Positions 44,133-53,181 of a stretch of DNA of 64,000 nucleotides are shown here, piece by piece. Source of the DNA: Sediminibacterium ginsengisoli (GTDB lineage: Bacteria > Bacteroidota > Bacteroidia > Chitinophagales > Chitinophagaceae); the NCBI RefSeq assembly GCF_900167075.1, contig NZ_FUWH01000005.1, forward strand, positions 1 to 64,000. Direction: 5' to 3'. The notes beneath the pieces are model-generated. The model did not search any database. It was not told the DNA's origin and was given only the letters and a program-made list of their open reading frames with translations. Position 1 is the first letter of the stretch; every line of letters starts with the position of its first letter. The position numbers and the translations under genes are program-made.

Positions 44133-47100
44133 TTAAAAAATGGCTTTAAGACCAACGGTTATAGTTTTTGAAGGTGCCAGAGCATTACCCTGGAATTCAG
44201 GATCAGGAACTTCCTTTTCAGCTTTCCATAAGATGCCAAGATTGCTTGTCATCAGGAAAAACTGGATCCTTTCAAATGGCATCCGTTTTGAATTCAGAGG
44301 AAGATAATCGTAACTGATATTAACAAACTGCAGTCTGATATTATCCGCCTTACGCACTAAAACAGCGGAATTGTTGTAAAAGTTGTCGCGTGTCGTAACG
44401 TTAGGATAAATCATCGCTGGAACATAGGTTATCGATTCATCACCAGGTTTTTGCCACCTGTTTGAAAAATCTGCATTCCCGGCATACTGAGAAAACAGTG
44501 AATTATAGTTGATAGACTCTTTTCTGAAGTAATGCCCCATCTTATAAGTGATATTGGCAGTCAGTGTAACACCTTTCCATGAAAAGATATTCGTAAGGCT
44601 TCCAAATAGGGTTGGAATCGCTGAGCCTCCATAAACCAGATCATCAAGAGTCGTTGTTGCGCCGGTTATACCGCTATAATTGGCACTGGTCCGCCCTGCG
44701 AAAACACCTTGGGGATTCCCTGCTTTATCCAATCCACGCCACTGGTAGCTAAACAGAGAATAAACAGGCTTCCCTACAATGCCACCGATCACAGATCCAC
44801 TTCCAACAAAATTTGCCCCGCTTCTTGTACTCAAATAGTATTCTGTTATTTTAGAAGCATTGTAATTGAATTGGAATACCGAATTCCATGAAAATCGACC
44901 GGTTAAATTTTTGGTAGTAAGACTAATATCAATACCCCGGCCACTCATGGCCGCAACATTTTTAGTTACAGTATAAGTATTCAAACCAGCGGTGTAGTCA
45001 ATCACAGTCCCACCCAATAAATCAAAGCCTTGTTTATAATAAAAATCGATACTACCAGACAGAACGCTTGCTTTGGTACGAAAATCAACTCCCAGGTTAA
45101 TGGTTCGAACTGTTTCCCATCGCAGTTCAGGATTTGCATATTGTAATATATTGGCCGCCTGGTAATTGGTGTAACTGGCAGTACCGACATAATTGATTAC
45201 AGGTACAGCTGATTTGGACGGATCGACATTCCCACTGAACCCATAAGTTAATCTGGCTTTCAAATAGGGCAACAGCCTGCTGTGATAAAAACTCTCCTGT
45301 GAAATATTCCAACTAATTCCTGTTGACCAGAGAGGCTTCCACTTGTCATTAGTGTTGACCCCAAACAAGTTGGAGGCATCCTTTCTCGCGCTTGCAGTTA
45401 AGGTGTATTTACCAAGATAGGTATAGGCAGCATTTGCATATAGAGAAACAAAGCGATTTTCCTTATCCGCATTGTCAACATTATTGGGTATGATGGACTG
45501 GCTGCCAGTCATGATATTTGGATATGTATTGACATAATCAACATTTTGCGAACTGAGGTTATCTTCATTATATCCGTACAACCTGTAAGAATTGCCCCAA
45601 TTGCGTATTTGCCTAACCTCGCTTCCCGCGAAAGCCACCACTGCGTGCTTACCAGATGAATAATTAAAATTCAACTGTCCTCGGATGGCATGGGACATGA
45701 CATAATCCATATTCCTGTCCAGGATTGCACCATTAGGAACAGCATAACTAACCTTACCTGTGCTATAATCAATCTTACTGAACAGATTGATCAGACTTCT
45801 GGTATAATAACTTCCCTTACTGCGCAAATTATCAACCCGGTTTTGTTGGTTTTGGTACTGGTATCTAACATCCACACTAAAAAACCGAAGAAAATTATAT
45901 TGTACAGCAAGATTTGCGACTATCTCCTGAAGCTGGTTATCCGTACCTGTAGATTGATAGTCCGTTAAAGGATAATATTTCCAGTCTAATAGCTTGCCCT
46001 GCCCGATCGTATCTGCGTATCCCTTTCTTATCATGTACAGTGGCACCGGATTTCCTGATGCGTCTGCCAATTGTGCATAGGGATATAAACGCTGGCTTGT
46101 ATTAATCAATTCTGAACCATAGGCACTTTTCCCTGTACCGGTCTTACTTTGCGTGAAAGCAATGCCTGTTGTAATTTGAATATTTTTCGTCGGCTTATAA
46201 ATATTCGAGGTACGAAGTGTCAATCGTTCATAAGGTGCAGACAGATTACTCTTGTTCTTATCGTAACCTAAAGAAAACAGATAAGACATTTTCTCAGCCC
46301 CTCCACGGATGTTTAAAGCATATTGCTGATTGACTGCCTTTTCATAGACATACCTGTTGTAGTCATTACGGACATCCAGATTTCTTAGTGCATTAAGTCG
46401 TTGGGCCGAATCAGAAGCGCTGATGGCTCCATTCCTGCGCTGTAACAATATTTCAACGGCAGGTGACAAAGCTGTTTTATTGACACTATTGATGCTTGCA
46501 TCATAATAACCGTTTTTAAATAACATGGTCTCAACATCGATCATATCAGATGAGGTAATGGGCCTTAATTTCATCAGATCGGGCTTATCGATGATAGATA
46601 TATTGGAATTGAACTCTACCTTCGCTCTTTGATTGAACTGTGATTTCTTCGTAGAAATCACGATTACACCGTTACCCGCTCTTGCACCCCAGATGGACGT
46701 GGCTGCAGCATCCTTTAAAATCGTAACATCTTCGATATCATTGGGGTTGATATTATTAATATTCCCTTCGTAGGGAAAATTATCTACTACAATCAGTGGT
46801 TCTCTTGGCCCCTGTATCGTGCTAAGACCGCGGATAGTAATGGGTGGACGTGCGGGATTGTTATCAAACAAAACACCATTGGCAACGCCATTCAGACGAT
46901 TTAAAATATTTGTACCTGCTTGCTGGTTGAGCACTTCATTATTCAAATGCGTAAACGACCCGGTCGAGCGCTCTTTTGAAATACGCTGGTAACCTGTACT
47001 AACACTCACATCCTGGATCTCAGCAAGAATGGGATGAAGAGCCACTTTTAACTGTGTAGTGTTCTGTGTATTTACAGTAATTGATTTTGTCTCATAGCCG

Positions 47101-47672
47101 ATATAGCTGATTGACAGCTTACTTGATTTCATCGGCAGCAAAAACGAAAACCTTCCATTCTCATCTGTAACGGAAATTTTACCAGTAGCTTCGATCGTAA
47201 TCATCGCACCCTTCAATGGGACTTCGGCTGAATCCGTAACAACAATACCCGATACTAGTGTATCTTTTAATAGGTTGTTAGCCGGATTAGTGGGTAAGGT
47301 TTGAGGGATCACACTTTTGGGCGTAACAACGATGATCCTGTCGACAATTTTATAATCGAAAGGTTGTGATTGAAATAATTTAGGCAGAACCGTTACGATT
47401 TCTTCATTCTGGACTTTGAGCGTGACGAGTTTCGCATTGTTTAACATGCTGTTATCATACATGACCCGGTAACTCGTCTGGGATTTGATAGAGGTAAATG
47501 CTGTTTCAAGCGGTTCGTTTCTGAGGTTCAATGAAAGCTTACTGCTATCGGCAGAAGCATTTGCCAGATGGCTGACCGCAAGAACAAATAGTAAAACAAG
47601 AAGTTTTCTCAATGTTGGCATAGGGCAATACATGGCCCCAGCCCTTTTTAAAGGCAGTTGTCCCATTTTCAT
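44133..47672 (-). CDS. SusC/RagA TonB-linked outer-membrane protein with STN domain
   Basis: A 1179-residue TonB-dependent transporter. Domains in order: signal peptide; STN (secretin/TonB N-terminal) signalling domain (about residues 45-105, LRNEPLETAFTSIKSQTSY); carboxypeptidase-like domain (about 140-215); plug with GLSTIQGPREPLIVVDNFP and KDAAATSIWGARAGNGVI; then a 22-strand barrel ending in KTITVGLKAIF. The STN domain and adjacent FecR plus sigma factor indicate cell-surface signalling: substrate binding outside activates expression of the locus. The substrate is unknown; no degradative enzyme is encoded nearby. Confidence 0.95.
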   Translation of the reverse strand: MKMGQLPLKRAGAMYCPMPTLRKLLVLLFVLAVSHLANASADSSKLSLNLRNEPLETAFTSIKSQTSYRVMYDNSMLNNAKLVTLKVQNEEIVTVLPKLFQSQPFDYKIVDRIIVVTPKSVIPQTLPTNPANNLLKDTLVSGIVVTDSAEVPLKGAMITIEATGKISVTDENGRFSFLLPMKSSKLSISYIGYETKSITVNTQNTTQLKVALHPILAEIQDVSVSTGYQRISKERSTGSFTHLNNEVLNQQAGTNILNRLNGVANGVLFDNNPARPPITIRGLSTIQGPREPLIVVDNFPYEGNINNINPNDIEDVTILKDAAATSIWGARAGNGVIVISTKKSQFNQRAKVEFNSNISIIDKPDLMKLRPITSSDMIDVETMLFKNGYYDASINSVNKTALSPAVEILLQRRNGAISASDSAQRLNALRNLDVRNDYNRYVYEKAVNQQYALNIRGGAEKMSYLFSLGYDKNKSNLSAPYERLTLRTSNIYKPTKNIQITTGIAFTQSKTGTGKSAYGSELINTSQRLYPYAQLADASGNPVPLYMIRKGYADTIGQGKLLDWKYYPLTDYQSTGTDNQLQEIVANLAVQYNFLRFFSVDVRYQYQNQQNRVDNLRSKGSYYTRSLINLFSKIDYSTGKVSYAVPNGAILDRNMDYVMSHAIRGQLNFNYSSGKHAVVAFAGSEVRQIRNWGNSYRLYGYNEDNLSSQNVDYVNTYPNIMTGSQSIIPNNVDNADKENRFVSLYANAAYTYLGKYTLTASARKDASNLFGVNTNDKWKPLWSTGISWNISQESFYHSRLLPYLKARLTYGFSGNVDPSKSAVPVINYVGTASYTNYQAANILQYANPELRWETVRTINLGVDFRTKASVLSGSIDFYYKQGFDLLGGTVIDYTAGLNTYTVTKNVAAMSGRGIDISLTTKNLTGRFSWNSVFQFNYNASKITEYYLSTRSGANFVGSGSVIGGIVGKPVYSLFSYQWRGLDKAGNPQGVFAGRTSANYSGITGATTTLDDLVYGGSAIPTLFGSLTNIFSWKGVTLTANITYKMGHYFRKESINYNSLFSQYAGNADFSNRWQKPGDESITYVPAMIYPNVTTRDNFYNNSAVLVRKADNIRLQFVNISYDYLPLNSKRMPFERIQFFLMTSNLGILWKAEKEVPDPEFQGNALAPSKTITVGLKAIF

Positions 47673-47709
47673 AAGGGGCGTTTTGGTGATTAAAAGATAA
47701 AAAGCCGCG

Positions 47710-48927
47710 CTACTTCCGGTTCGGAAGCACGGTTACGGTTCGCTGATCAAGCTTGAACTTTGCGATACCGGTCATTTCAATCATCTCCAGCAATTTGCTC
47801 ATGGGTGTGTCACGTCTGATTTCCCCTGTAAAGTACTTAGGAAATTGAAAATCGCTATTATAGTTGACGTCAATATCGTACCATCTGCTGATCTGTTCCA
47901 TCACTTCTTTTAATGATGTATTGCTGAATAAAAACAGACCATTTTTCCAGGCAACAGCGGCCTCACTATCAGCATGCTCAATGGTTCCACGGCCGCCTGC
48001 TACCGGTAATAAAGCCCGCTCCCCAGGCTTTATCAGCAAATCTGCTATTTCATTACGCACTTTTACCGAACCTTCCAGCAGAGTTGTCTTTATCATTTTC
48101 TCCGAAGGGTATGCCTGCACATTAAAGTGGGTTCCCAACACTTGTACTTCTGCACCATCAACTTCTACAACAAACGGCACCCTTGATTTATTAGAACCAG
48201 CATGTAATGCCTTTACCTCAAAATATGCCTCACCTGAAAGCTGCACCCTTCTTTCTTTTCCGGGAAACCGGATTGGATAAGTCAGAGTTGAACCTGAATT
48301 CAGCCAGACCTTGGTATCATCGGGAAGCGTTACCTGGAATTCGCCGCCTCTGGGTATTTTCAAAGTATTTAATACTTGTGCATTCCCTTCGGATGCCTCG
48401 TACTTCAATCCTGACACGCCGTTTTGAATAGATGTCCCATCGTCACTCAAATTACTCTTGACCTTGCCGTTTAATTCAACAACACTTCCATCACTCAAGA
48501 TCAATTCAGCTTTTCTAGTTCCTGGTGCCACATCATTGTCAATCATGGCTTGTCCATTTTTCACATTGACCAATCCCGTTTCTTTGGGTTGATAAAGTAG
48601 AAAACCACCTACCAATAAAACAATAACCACGGCAGCAACATTCAACCAGGTAAAACCAGCAATCCTTTTTTTATTGGCTCGCTCCCTGACCAGTGCCTTT
48701 TCCACCAACCGCTCCCACTTTTCATCCAAATTGATCTGGTCATAAGAATCAATCTCCTGTTGAAGTTTCTCAGCATTAGTTACCTCGCGCATGAATTCCA
48801 CGCTTCCTTCAGTTTCATTCACCCAAACTTCCAGCTCAGCCATTTCTTCAGGCGAAATAGTTCCCTTTAAATACTTCCCTATGAGTTCAGCAACACGAAA
48901 TCCTTCCCGTGTCTGTTTATTTTGCAT
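47710..48927 (-). CDS. FecR-family anti-sigma factor
   Basis: A 405-residue inner-membrane regulator. The N-terminal cytosolic part (LIGKYLKGTISPEEMAELEVW) binds the sigma factor. One membrane helix lies at about 85-107. The periplasmic FecR domain carries TLKIPRGGEFQVTLPDDTKVWLNSGS and the C-terminal DUF4974-like domain ends in LDQRTVTVLPNRK. It transmits a signal from the STN domain of the neighbouring SusC to the ECF sigma factor. Order is sigma, FecR, SusC, SusD. Confidence 0.95.
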   Translation of the reverse strand: MQNKQTREGFRVAELIGKYLKGTISPEEMAELEVWVNETEGSVEFMREVTNAEKLQQEIDSYDQINLDEKWERLVEKALVRERANKKRIAGFTWLNVAAVVIVLLVGGFLLYQPKETGLVNVKNGQAMIDNDVAPGTRKAELILSDGSVVELNGKVKSNLSDDGTSIQNGVSGLKYEASEGNAQVLNTLKIPRGGEFQVTLPDDTKVWLNSGSTLTYPIRFPGKERRVQLSGEAYFEVKALHAGSNKSRVPFVVEVDGAEVQVLGTHFNVQAYPSEKMIKTTLLEGSVKVRNEIADLLIKPGERALLPVAGGRGTIEHADSEAAVAWKNGLFLFSNTSLKEVMEQISRWYDIDVNYNSDFQFPKYFTGEIRRDTPMSKLLEMIEMTGIAKFKLDQRTVTVLPNRK

Positions 48928-49033
48928 ACGAATGGTTTAGATATCCCCTTATCCTTCCCCGTTGCAATCGTGACTTATAGCTGTTATAAAGACAACGAAA
49001 TGCAAATCGGGACTACAGGGGTATAATAATTTT

Positions 49034-49582
49034 TCAAGAAAAAATAATATAGAGAAGCCAGAGAATGGCAGGAAAAGAAAGTCTTTTTCTCAATGCTAAT
49101 ATTCCTCTCGCCTTTTGTGTCTTAACCGTGCTTACATGAATTTCAAGGTGACTGGCCACTTTCTTATGATCCCAACCTTCTACAAAAATAAGGTGCATCA
49201 CCTTACGGCACTCCACCGGAAGATCCTGCATTGCAGTATAAAGATCCCTGAGTAATTCAGAGCGCACCATTTCTAGGAGTACAAAGTCTTCGGAATCCGC
49301 AGAACGGAACTGTCCATAGGCTGCCAGGCTTTGCTTTTCACGTATAATTTTCTGAAGATGATTGAAACAGGCATTTTTCACAGATATATATAATAATGCC
49401 TTGATGTTCTTATAATTAGCAAAGTCTGGCTCTTTTTCCCAAAGCTTGATAAACACATCTTCCACAATGTCTTCTGCAGCAGATTTATCCAATACAAACT
49501 TCTCTGCAAAAAAGCAAAGTGCTGGATAGTATTGCTTGAAAACTATTCTGAACTCATTATATGTTTTGCTCTTATTAAACAT
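49034..49582 (-). CDS. ECF RNA polymerase sigma-70 factor
   Basis: A 182-residue extracytoplasmic-function sigma factor of the Bacteroidota FecI-like group. Region 2 is in FAEKFVLDKSAAEDIVEDVFIKLWE, and region 4 helix-turn-helix is in DHKKVASHLEIHVSTVKTQKARGILALR. It is controlled by the FecR gene 106 bp downstream. A perfect -7 box and three 21-bp-spaced direct repeats lie upstream. Confidence 0.95.
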   Translation of the reverse strand: MFNKSKTYNEFRIVFKQYYPALCFFAEKFVLDKSAAEDIVEDVFIKLWEKEPDFANYKNIKALLYISVKNACFNHLQKIIREKQSLAAYGQFRSADSEDFVLLEMVRSELLRDLYTAMQDLPVECRKVMHLIFVEGWDHKKVASHLEIHVSTVKTQKARGILALRKRLSFPAILWLLYIIFS

Positions 49583-49589
49583 ACAAAAA

Positions 49590-49651
49590 CAAATTTAGTA
49601 CTTTATATACAATACTTCGTACTATATATAAAACCCTATGTACTTTATATA
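49590..49651. promoter_or_regulatory. -7 box plus three direct repeats at 21-bp spacing
   Basis: TAaaTTTG on the minus strand (49590-49597) is a perfect -7 box for the sigma gene. GTACT[TA]TATATA occurs at 49598, 49619 and 49640, three times in exact 21-bp steps (two helical turns). The array lies in the gap between the divergent sigma gene and the small gene at 49715. It has the arrangement expected of a cooperative operator. Confidence 0.6.
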
Positions 49652-49714
49652 TAAGTATTTGATTGATAATTGTTTGTCTGTGTCTACTTTTTAATGGCAA
49701 ACACTTACAACCTC

Positions 49715-50044
49715 ATGCCTAGGAAGACAAAACAAGAAATCCTCACTCATTTCAAAGCAGAAGCTGGCCAGAATAAAATCCAAGTTATTAAGAATGGCAT
49801 GGAAACCTCGACTATAATAAGCTTTCCTCAAATTTTTGCCATTATTGCCAAAAGCAATCTACAATCTCTTCTTGGTGGTGAGTTTTATGCTTTCGATAAG
49901 AAGATTGAAGATCCAGGTCGTTTCTCACTCAATGAAGTGGAAATATTCGCCGACTTTTTCCAAGTAAAATTTGACGTAATGTTGAATTTCATTCGCAGAA
50001 ATCAGCTTGAGGCGAAGAAAAAACGTAAAAAGACAAATAAGTAA
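49715..50044 (+). CDS. Small regulator-like protein of unknown family
   Basis: A 109-residue basic, helical protein (MPRKTKQEILTHFKAEA...). The segment SFPQIFAIIAKSNLQSLLGG and the ending RFSLNEVEIFADFFQVKFDVMLNFIRR resemble the helical core of HTH_3-like proteins without a clear recognition helix. The C-terminus is lysine-rich, suggesting nucleic-acid binding. ATG 49694 (adds MANTYNL) is an equally possible start. It is directly followed, 11 bp on, by an XRE-type gene and lies beside a repeated operator-like array. Confidence 0.6.
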   Translation: MPRKTKQEILTHFKAEAGQNKIQVIKNGMETSTIISFPQIFAIIAKSNLQSLLGGEFYAFDKKIEDPGRFSLNEVEIFADFFQVKFDVMLNFIRRNQLEAKKKRKKTNK

Positions 50045-50055
50045 ATTGTCATCTT

Positions 50056-50496
50056 ATGAACTTAGCTTTCAAACTAACGTCCTTTAGAGAATTTAAGAAT
50101 TGGCAAAGAGAAGATGTAGCCAGGGAACTTGGGTTATCAGGAGATAGTTACGAGGATCTTGAAGAAGGACGAATCAGAATTTCAGGAATGTTGGCTGATA
50201 AGTTGTCAGAACTTTATCAGGCACCTGCTGAATTCTTTTTGATCGATGATACACCAACCTACCTGCAGGCCCAGGTCCTATATTCTAATTGTACCATTAC
50301 AAGTGGATATGGTGGCACGAGTGGTTATGTTAATCACCTTAACAACGATCGCGGAATGGAGGAGATTCTATATCTGCGTAAACAAGAAGTTAGTTCCTTA
50401 AAACAACAAATTGAATATTTACAAAATCAAAATGATAATCTCATTAAAATGCTAGCGGCAAAGAATAGAACAAATGCAGATTTAGTAATCTCTTAA
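50056..50496 (+). CDS. XRE-family regulator with coiled-coil tail
   Basis: A 146-residue protein. Residues 1-65 form an XRE helix-turn-helix (FREFKNWQREDVARELGLSGDSYEDLEEGR and LADKLSELYQAPAEFFL). A Gly/Ser-rich linker follows, then a coiled coil (LRKQEVSSLKQQIEYLQNQNDNLIKML). It is likely a DNA-binding repressor that oligomerises through the tail. Domain order matches the convergent gene at 50514-50900, so the two are probably ancient paralogs. Confidence 0.85.
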   Translation: MNLAFKLTSFREFKNWQREDVARELGLSGDSYEDLEEGRIRISGMLADKLSELYQAPAEFFLIDDTPTYLQAQVLYSNCTITSGYGGTSGYVNHLNNDRGMEEILYLRKQEVSSLKQQIEYLQNQNDNLIKMLAAKNRTNADLVIS

Positions 50497-50513
50497 ACTG
50501 GGTCAATTTAAGA

Positions 50514-50900
50514 TCAACTATTAGCAAGCTTGCCGCCTAATACTCTTACCAATTCCATTAACTCAGTATTTTGTTTTATCAGAATTTCGTTTTGAGCTTT
50601 GAGGGCTGAGACTTCCCCTTCATGAAAATTGTTTGTTGGCATATTTGTATAGCCATTTAGTCCATTATTAACATCAATCGTATCCTTGAAAGTAATAATT
50701 GGAGTAGCCTCAGAAAGCAGATTAGCGATACTCACCTTATATAAGTCAGCCAGTTTTTGCGCATGTTCCGCTTTTATCTTGGAAGGGTCTTGCTCTAACC
50801 TCGCATAGCTGGGTTGGCTGATTTTTAATATATCTTCTGCGATGTATTCTTGTGTATAATCGTTAAGCTCGCGGAGCATTTTAAGTGTACTGGTTGCCAT
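50514..50900 (-). CDS. XRE-family regulator with coiled-coil tail
   Basis: A 128-residue protein. The N-terminal XRE domain (TLKMLRELNDYTQEYIAEDILKIS, QPSYARLEQDPSKIKAEHAQKLADLY) is followed by a variable linker and a helical tail (EVSALKAQNEILIKQNTELMELVRVLG). It is convergent with, and organised like, the gene at 50056. A perfect -7 box and an inverted repeat just downstream of the expected start point suggest autorepression. Confidence 0.87.
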   Translation of the reverse strand: MATSTLKMLRELNDYTQEYIAEDILKISQPSYARLEQDPSKIKAEHAQKLADLYKVSIANLLSEATPIITFKDTIDVNNGLNGYTNMPTNNFHEGEVSALKAQNEILIKQNTELMELVRVLGGKLANS

Positions 50901-50927
50901 TTGGTTAAGATTTGAATGAGATATTCA

Positions 50928-50976
50928 AAAATGAAACAATTATTCTGTTTCGCATTTTCCTATTCACACAAATATA
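50928..50976 (-). promoter_or_regulatory. Promoter and operator candidate of the XRE gene
   Basis: TAtaTTTG on the minus strand (50969-50976) is a perfect -7 box. AAAATGAAACA (50928-50938) and TGTTT-CG-CATTTT (50946-50958) form an inverted repeat with a 2-base bulge, right after the expected initiation point. Confidence 0.5.
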
Positions 50977-50979
50977 AAC

Positions 50980-51294
50980 ATTTTTACAAGCGAGAGTATC
51001 CCCTCCTCTCATTTCAATAATTGCAGGTTATGCGCTGGTGGCTCAAGAGATAAAACTACAGCATTACACACTCCGAAAAAGATCGGAGAAAATCATTTGA
51101 AAGATAGAATGAATAAACCTCTCTGATAAGTATATCGGTAAGCGAGGCCTGTTAGAATCAATCAATGTTCCCACATCAAGTAATCAGGTGTTGTGCAGAA
51201 CAGGATATAAACTGCAAAATTGAAAAAATGGGTGTTTTAACGGTGTTTTATTTAATTCAAACCATATAGTTTCATTTAACCAAAACAACCTGTT
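50980..51294. other. Intergenic region before the toxin-like gene
   Basis: About 300 bp without a convincing gene. Apart from the XRE promoter at the left end, I see no conserved RNA, repeat or strong -7 box. Confidence 0.4.
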
Positions 51295-53163
51295 GTGAAA
51301 AAACCTGAATTCTTACTCAGAGTGGCCATGCTATGGCTACTGGCATCGACATTGTTTTTGTCATGCCGCAAAATGGACATCACTCGAACATCGGAAGATG
51401 TTACTAAAGAGAAATTCTTTACAAACCACCGAAGCGGTGATGCTACCGAAACTGCGTTAATTACCTTCCTGCAGCGAAAGAACGAAACCAAACCATTTAT
51501 TGGTCAGACTGTGGCAAATATCGGTTATCCCAGGTGGGATAAGATGATGAAAAAGGGAGCAAAAATGAGCCGCATTTCAGTTAATGGAAGTGGAATACAA
51601 ACAAATCTCACCCAAAGTGGAAGTAATGGAGATGTTTATTATATACCCTTTGCGCGTGATTCTCAAAATAACGTCAATGCGATCATGATCATTAAAACAT
51701 CACAAACAGATACTACAATCAGTTACGCTTGTGACTGGCAGTATAAAGGGCTTCTGTATTCCGATCCTTCAAAAAGCCAGGCGCAAAAATTTGCGTTATC
51801 CTTCATGATGTTTGATAAGATCGTTTTCGGCCATACCGATTTCAGAGTTACAGACAAATCGCTGTTTTCCAATAACGCGCATCCTGATGCAAATTCAATT
51901 TCATTAAGAATTGGCAAAAAAGAAGGAATGCAAACGGTGAAAACTGATATGATGTACTATTCTGAGAACTGTGAGGATGTAACCATTTTCTTTACCAATT
52001 GCCCATATATAAGAGAGATTGGATATTGCGCCGGACCTAATGGAAGCTGTGATCGTTGTCCATCATGTCCCTCTGTACAGATGGATTTAACCTTTTGCTA
52101 TGGTCAGTGGCTGGACGATGGATTAGGCGGAGAATCTGGTGGCAATGGCGGCGGCGGCAGTGGCGGTGACGGTTCCGGTGGCAGTGGCGGCGGATCAGGC
52201 CCTCCTCCAAACCCATGTGAAGGCGGAGGAAACAATAATGATTCGAAAAATGATGTGCTGCAGGAAAAAATTAAACTAAGCGGGGTTGATCCAAATGATC
52301 CATGCGCTCCGGGCTGGGAACCAGGTGATCCTGATCCAGAACCAGATCCTGAACCTCAGATGACAATTGCAGAGAAAGCAATCTTTGACCAGATAGATGC
52401 AGAAGATAATGCCGATGATAATATCATCGCTGGTGGCTGTCACGGCACTAACAGAACTGGTAATATTCAATGGCCAGGCACATTAGAACACTGGATCATA
52501 ATGTATAATTATGTTGTTGAAAATCCGATTGCAGGTGAAGTGGAATTCAAAATACCAGGTGCAAGCAGTACAGGAAGTGGATACCCAGGTTACGCTGATA
52601 TTGCGAACACATTAACGGGAGAAATGTTCGAAATAAAACCAGATGGCTTGCCTGGTTTAACAAGAGGACGAGCGGAGATTCAAACTTATGTTACTCTAGC
52701 AAATCAGAATTGTGCAATGTCTCCAAATGCTATTGCACCTGCTTGGCAAAAAGGCTTTAACTATACTACAAAATATTATCAAGCCAAAAGGCCTAATGAA
52801 TACCTAGAGGCATCATTAGCAGAGAACGGAGTAATTTTTTATAGATATATTCCAAAAAACACTGTTCCAAACATTGTACCAGTCACTTTTACACAAAGTA
52901 ATCTTGTAAAGCTTGCGAGGCTTGCTCAAAAACTCACACAAAATTTATCAAACACTGACGCAGTAATAGCAGAATTTTTTAGAGATCCGGACAACGCTTC
53001 TCTGCTTAACTATATTAAAGCTGCAGGATATGGCGTTGCCGCAGGTATAATAGTGGGCACAATTATTCAGGATATTGCTACATTCGGAGGAGGTATTGTT
53101 GACGACTGGGCGAGTTTTACAATGGCATATAGAATTATTCGTTTCGTCAAAGCATTACATTAA
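51295..53163 (+). CDS. Lipoprotein with C-terminal PD-(D/E)XK-like nuclease domain (toxin candidate)
   Basis: A 622-residue predicted lipoprotein (lipobox LFLSCRK, Cys24). Residues 30-225 form a Bacteroidota-type surface domain. A cysteine cluster at about 226-268 (ENCEDV, FTNCPY, GYCAGPNGSCDRCPSCP, TFCYG) and a Gly/Ser linker (277-302) lead to a Cys/Pro/Asp hinge. The C-terminal domain (about 385-540) has GYPGYADI (Asp435) and MFEIKPDG (Glu446, Lys448) followed by AEIQTYV, fitting a restriction-endonuclease-like active site. The tail contains a hydrophobic VAAGIIVGTIIQDIATFGGGIVDDW, similar to tails of polymorphic nuclease toxins. It starts at GTG 51295. Two paralogous genes follow after 18 bp, as expected for immunity genes. 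Target and delivery route are unknown. Confidence 0.7.
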   Translation: MKKPEFLLRVAMLWLLASTLFLSCRKMDITRTSEDVTKEKFFTNHRSGDATETALITFLQRKNETKPFIGQTVANIGYPRWDKMMKKGAKMSRISVNGSGIQTNLTQSGSNGDVYYIPFARDSQNNVNAIMIIKTSQTDTTISYACDWQYKGLLYSDPSKSQAQKFALSFMMFDKIVFGHTDFRVTDKSLFSNNAHPDANSISLRIGKKEGMQTVKTDMMYYSENCEDVTIFFTNCPYIREIGYCAGPNGSCDRCPSCPSVQMDLTFCYGQWLDDGLGGESGGNGGGGSGGDGSGGSGGGSGPPPNPCEGGGNNNDSKNDVLQEKIKLSGVDPNDPCAPGWEPGDPDPEPDPEPQMTIAEKAIFDQIDAEDNADDNIIAGGCHGTNRTGNIQWPGTLEHWIIMYNYVVENPIAGEVEFKIPGASSTGSGYPGYADIANTLTGEMFEIKPDGLPGLTRGRAEIQTYVTLANQNCAMSPNAIAPAWQKGFNYTTKYYQAKRPNEYLEASLAENGVIFYRYIPKNTVPNIVPVTFTQSNLVKLARLAQKLTQNLSNTDAVIAEFFRDPDNASLLNYIKAAGYGVAAGIIVGTIIQDIATFGGGIVDDWASFTMAYRIIRFVKALH

Positions 53164-53181
53164 AATCATAAAACTATACGA

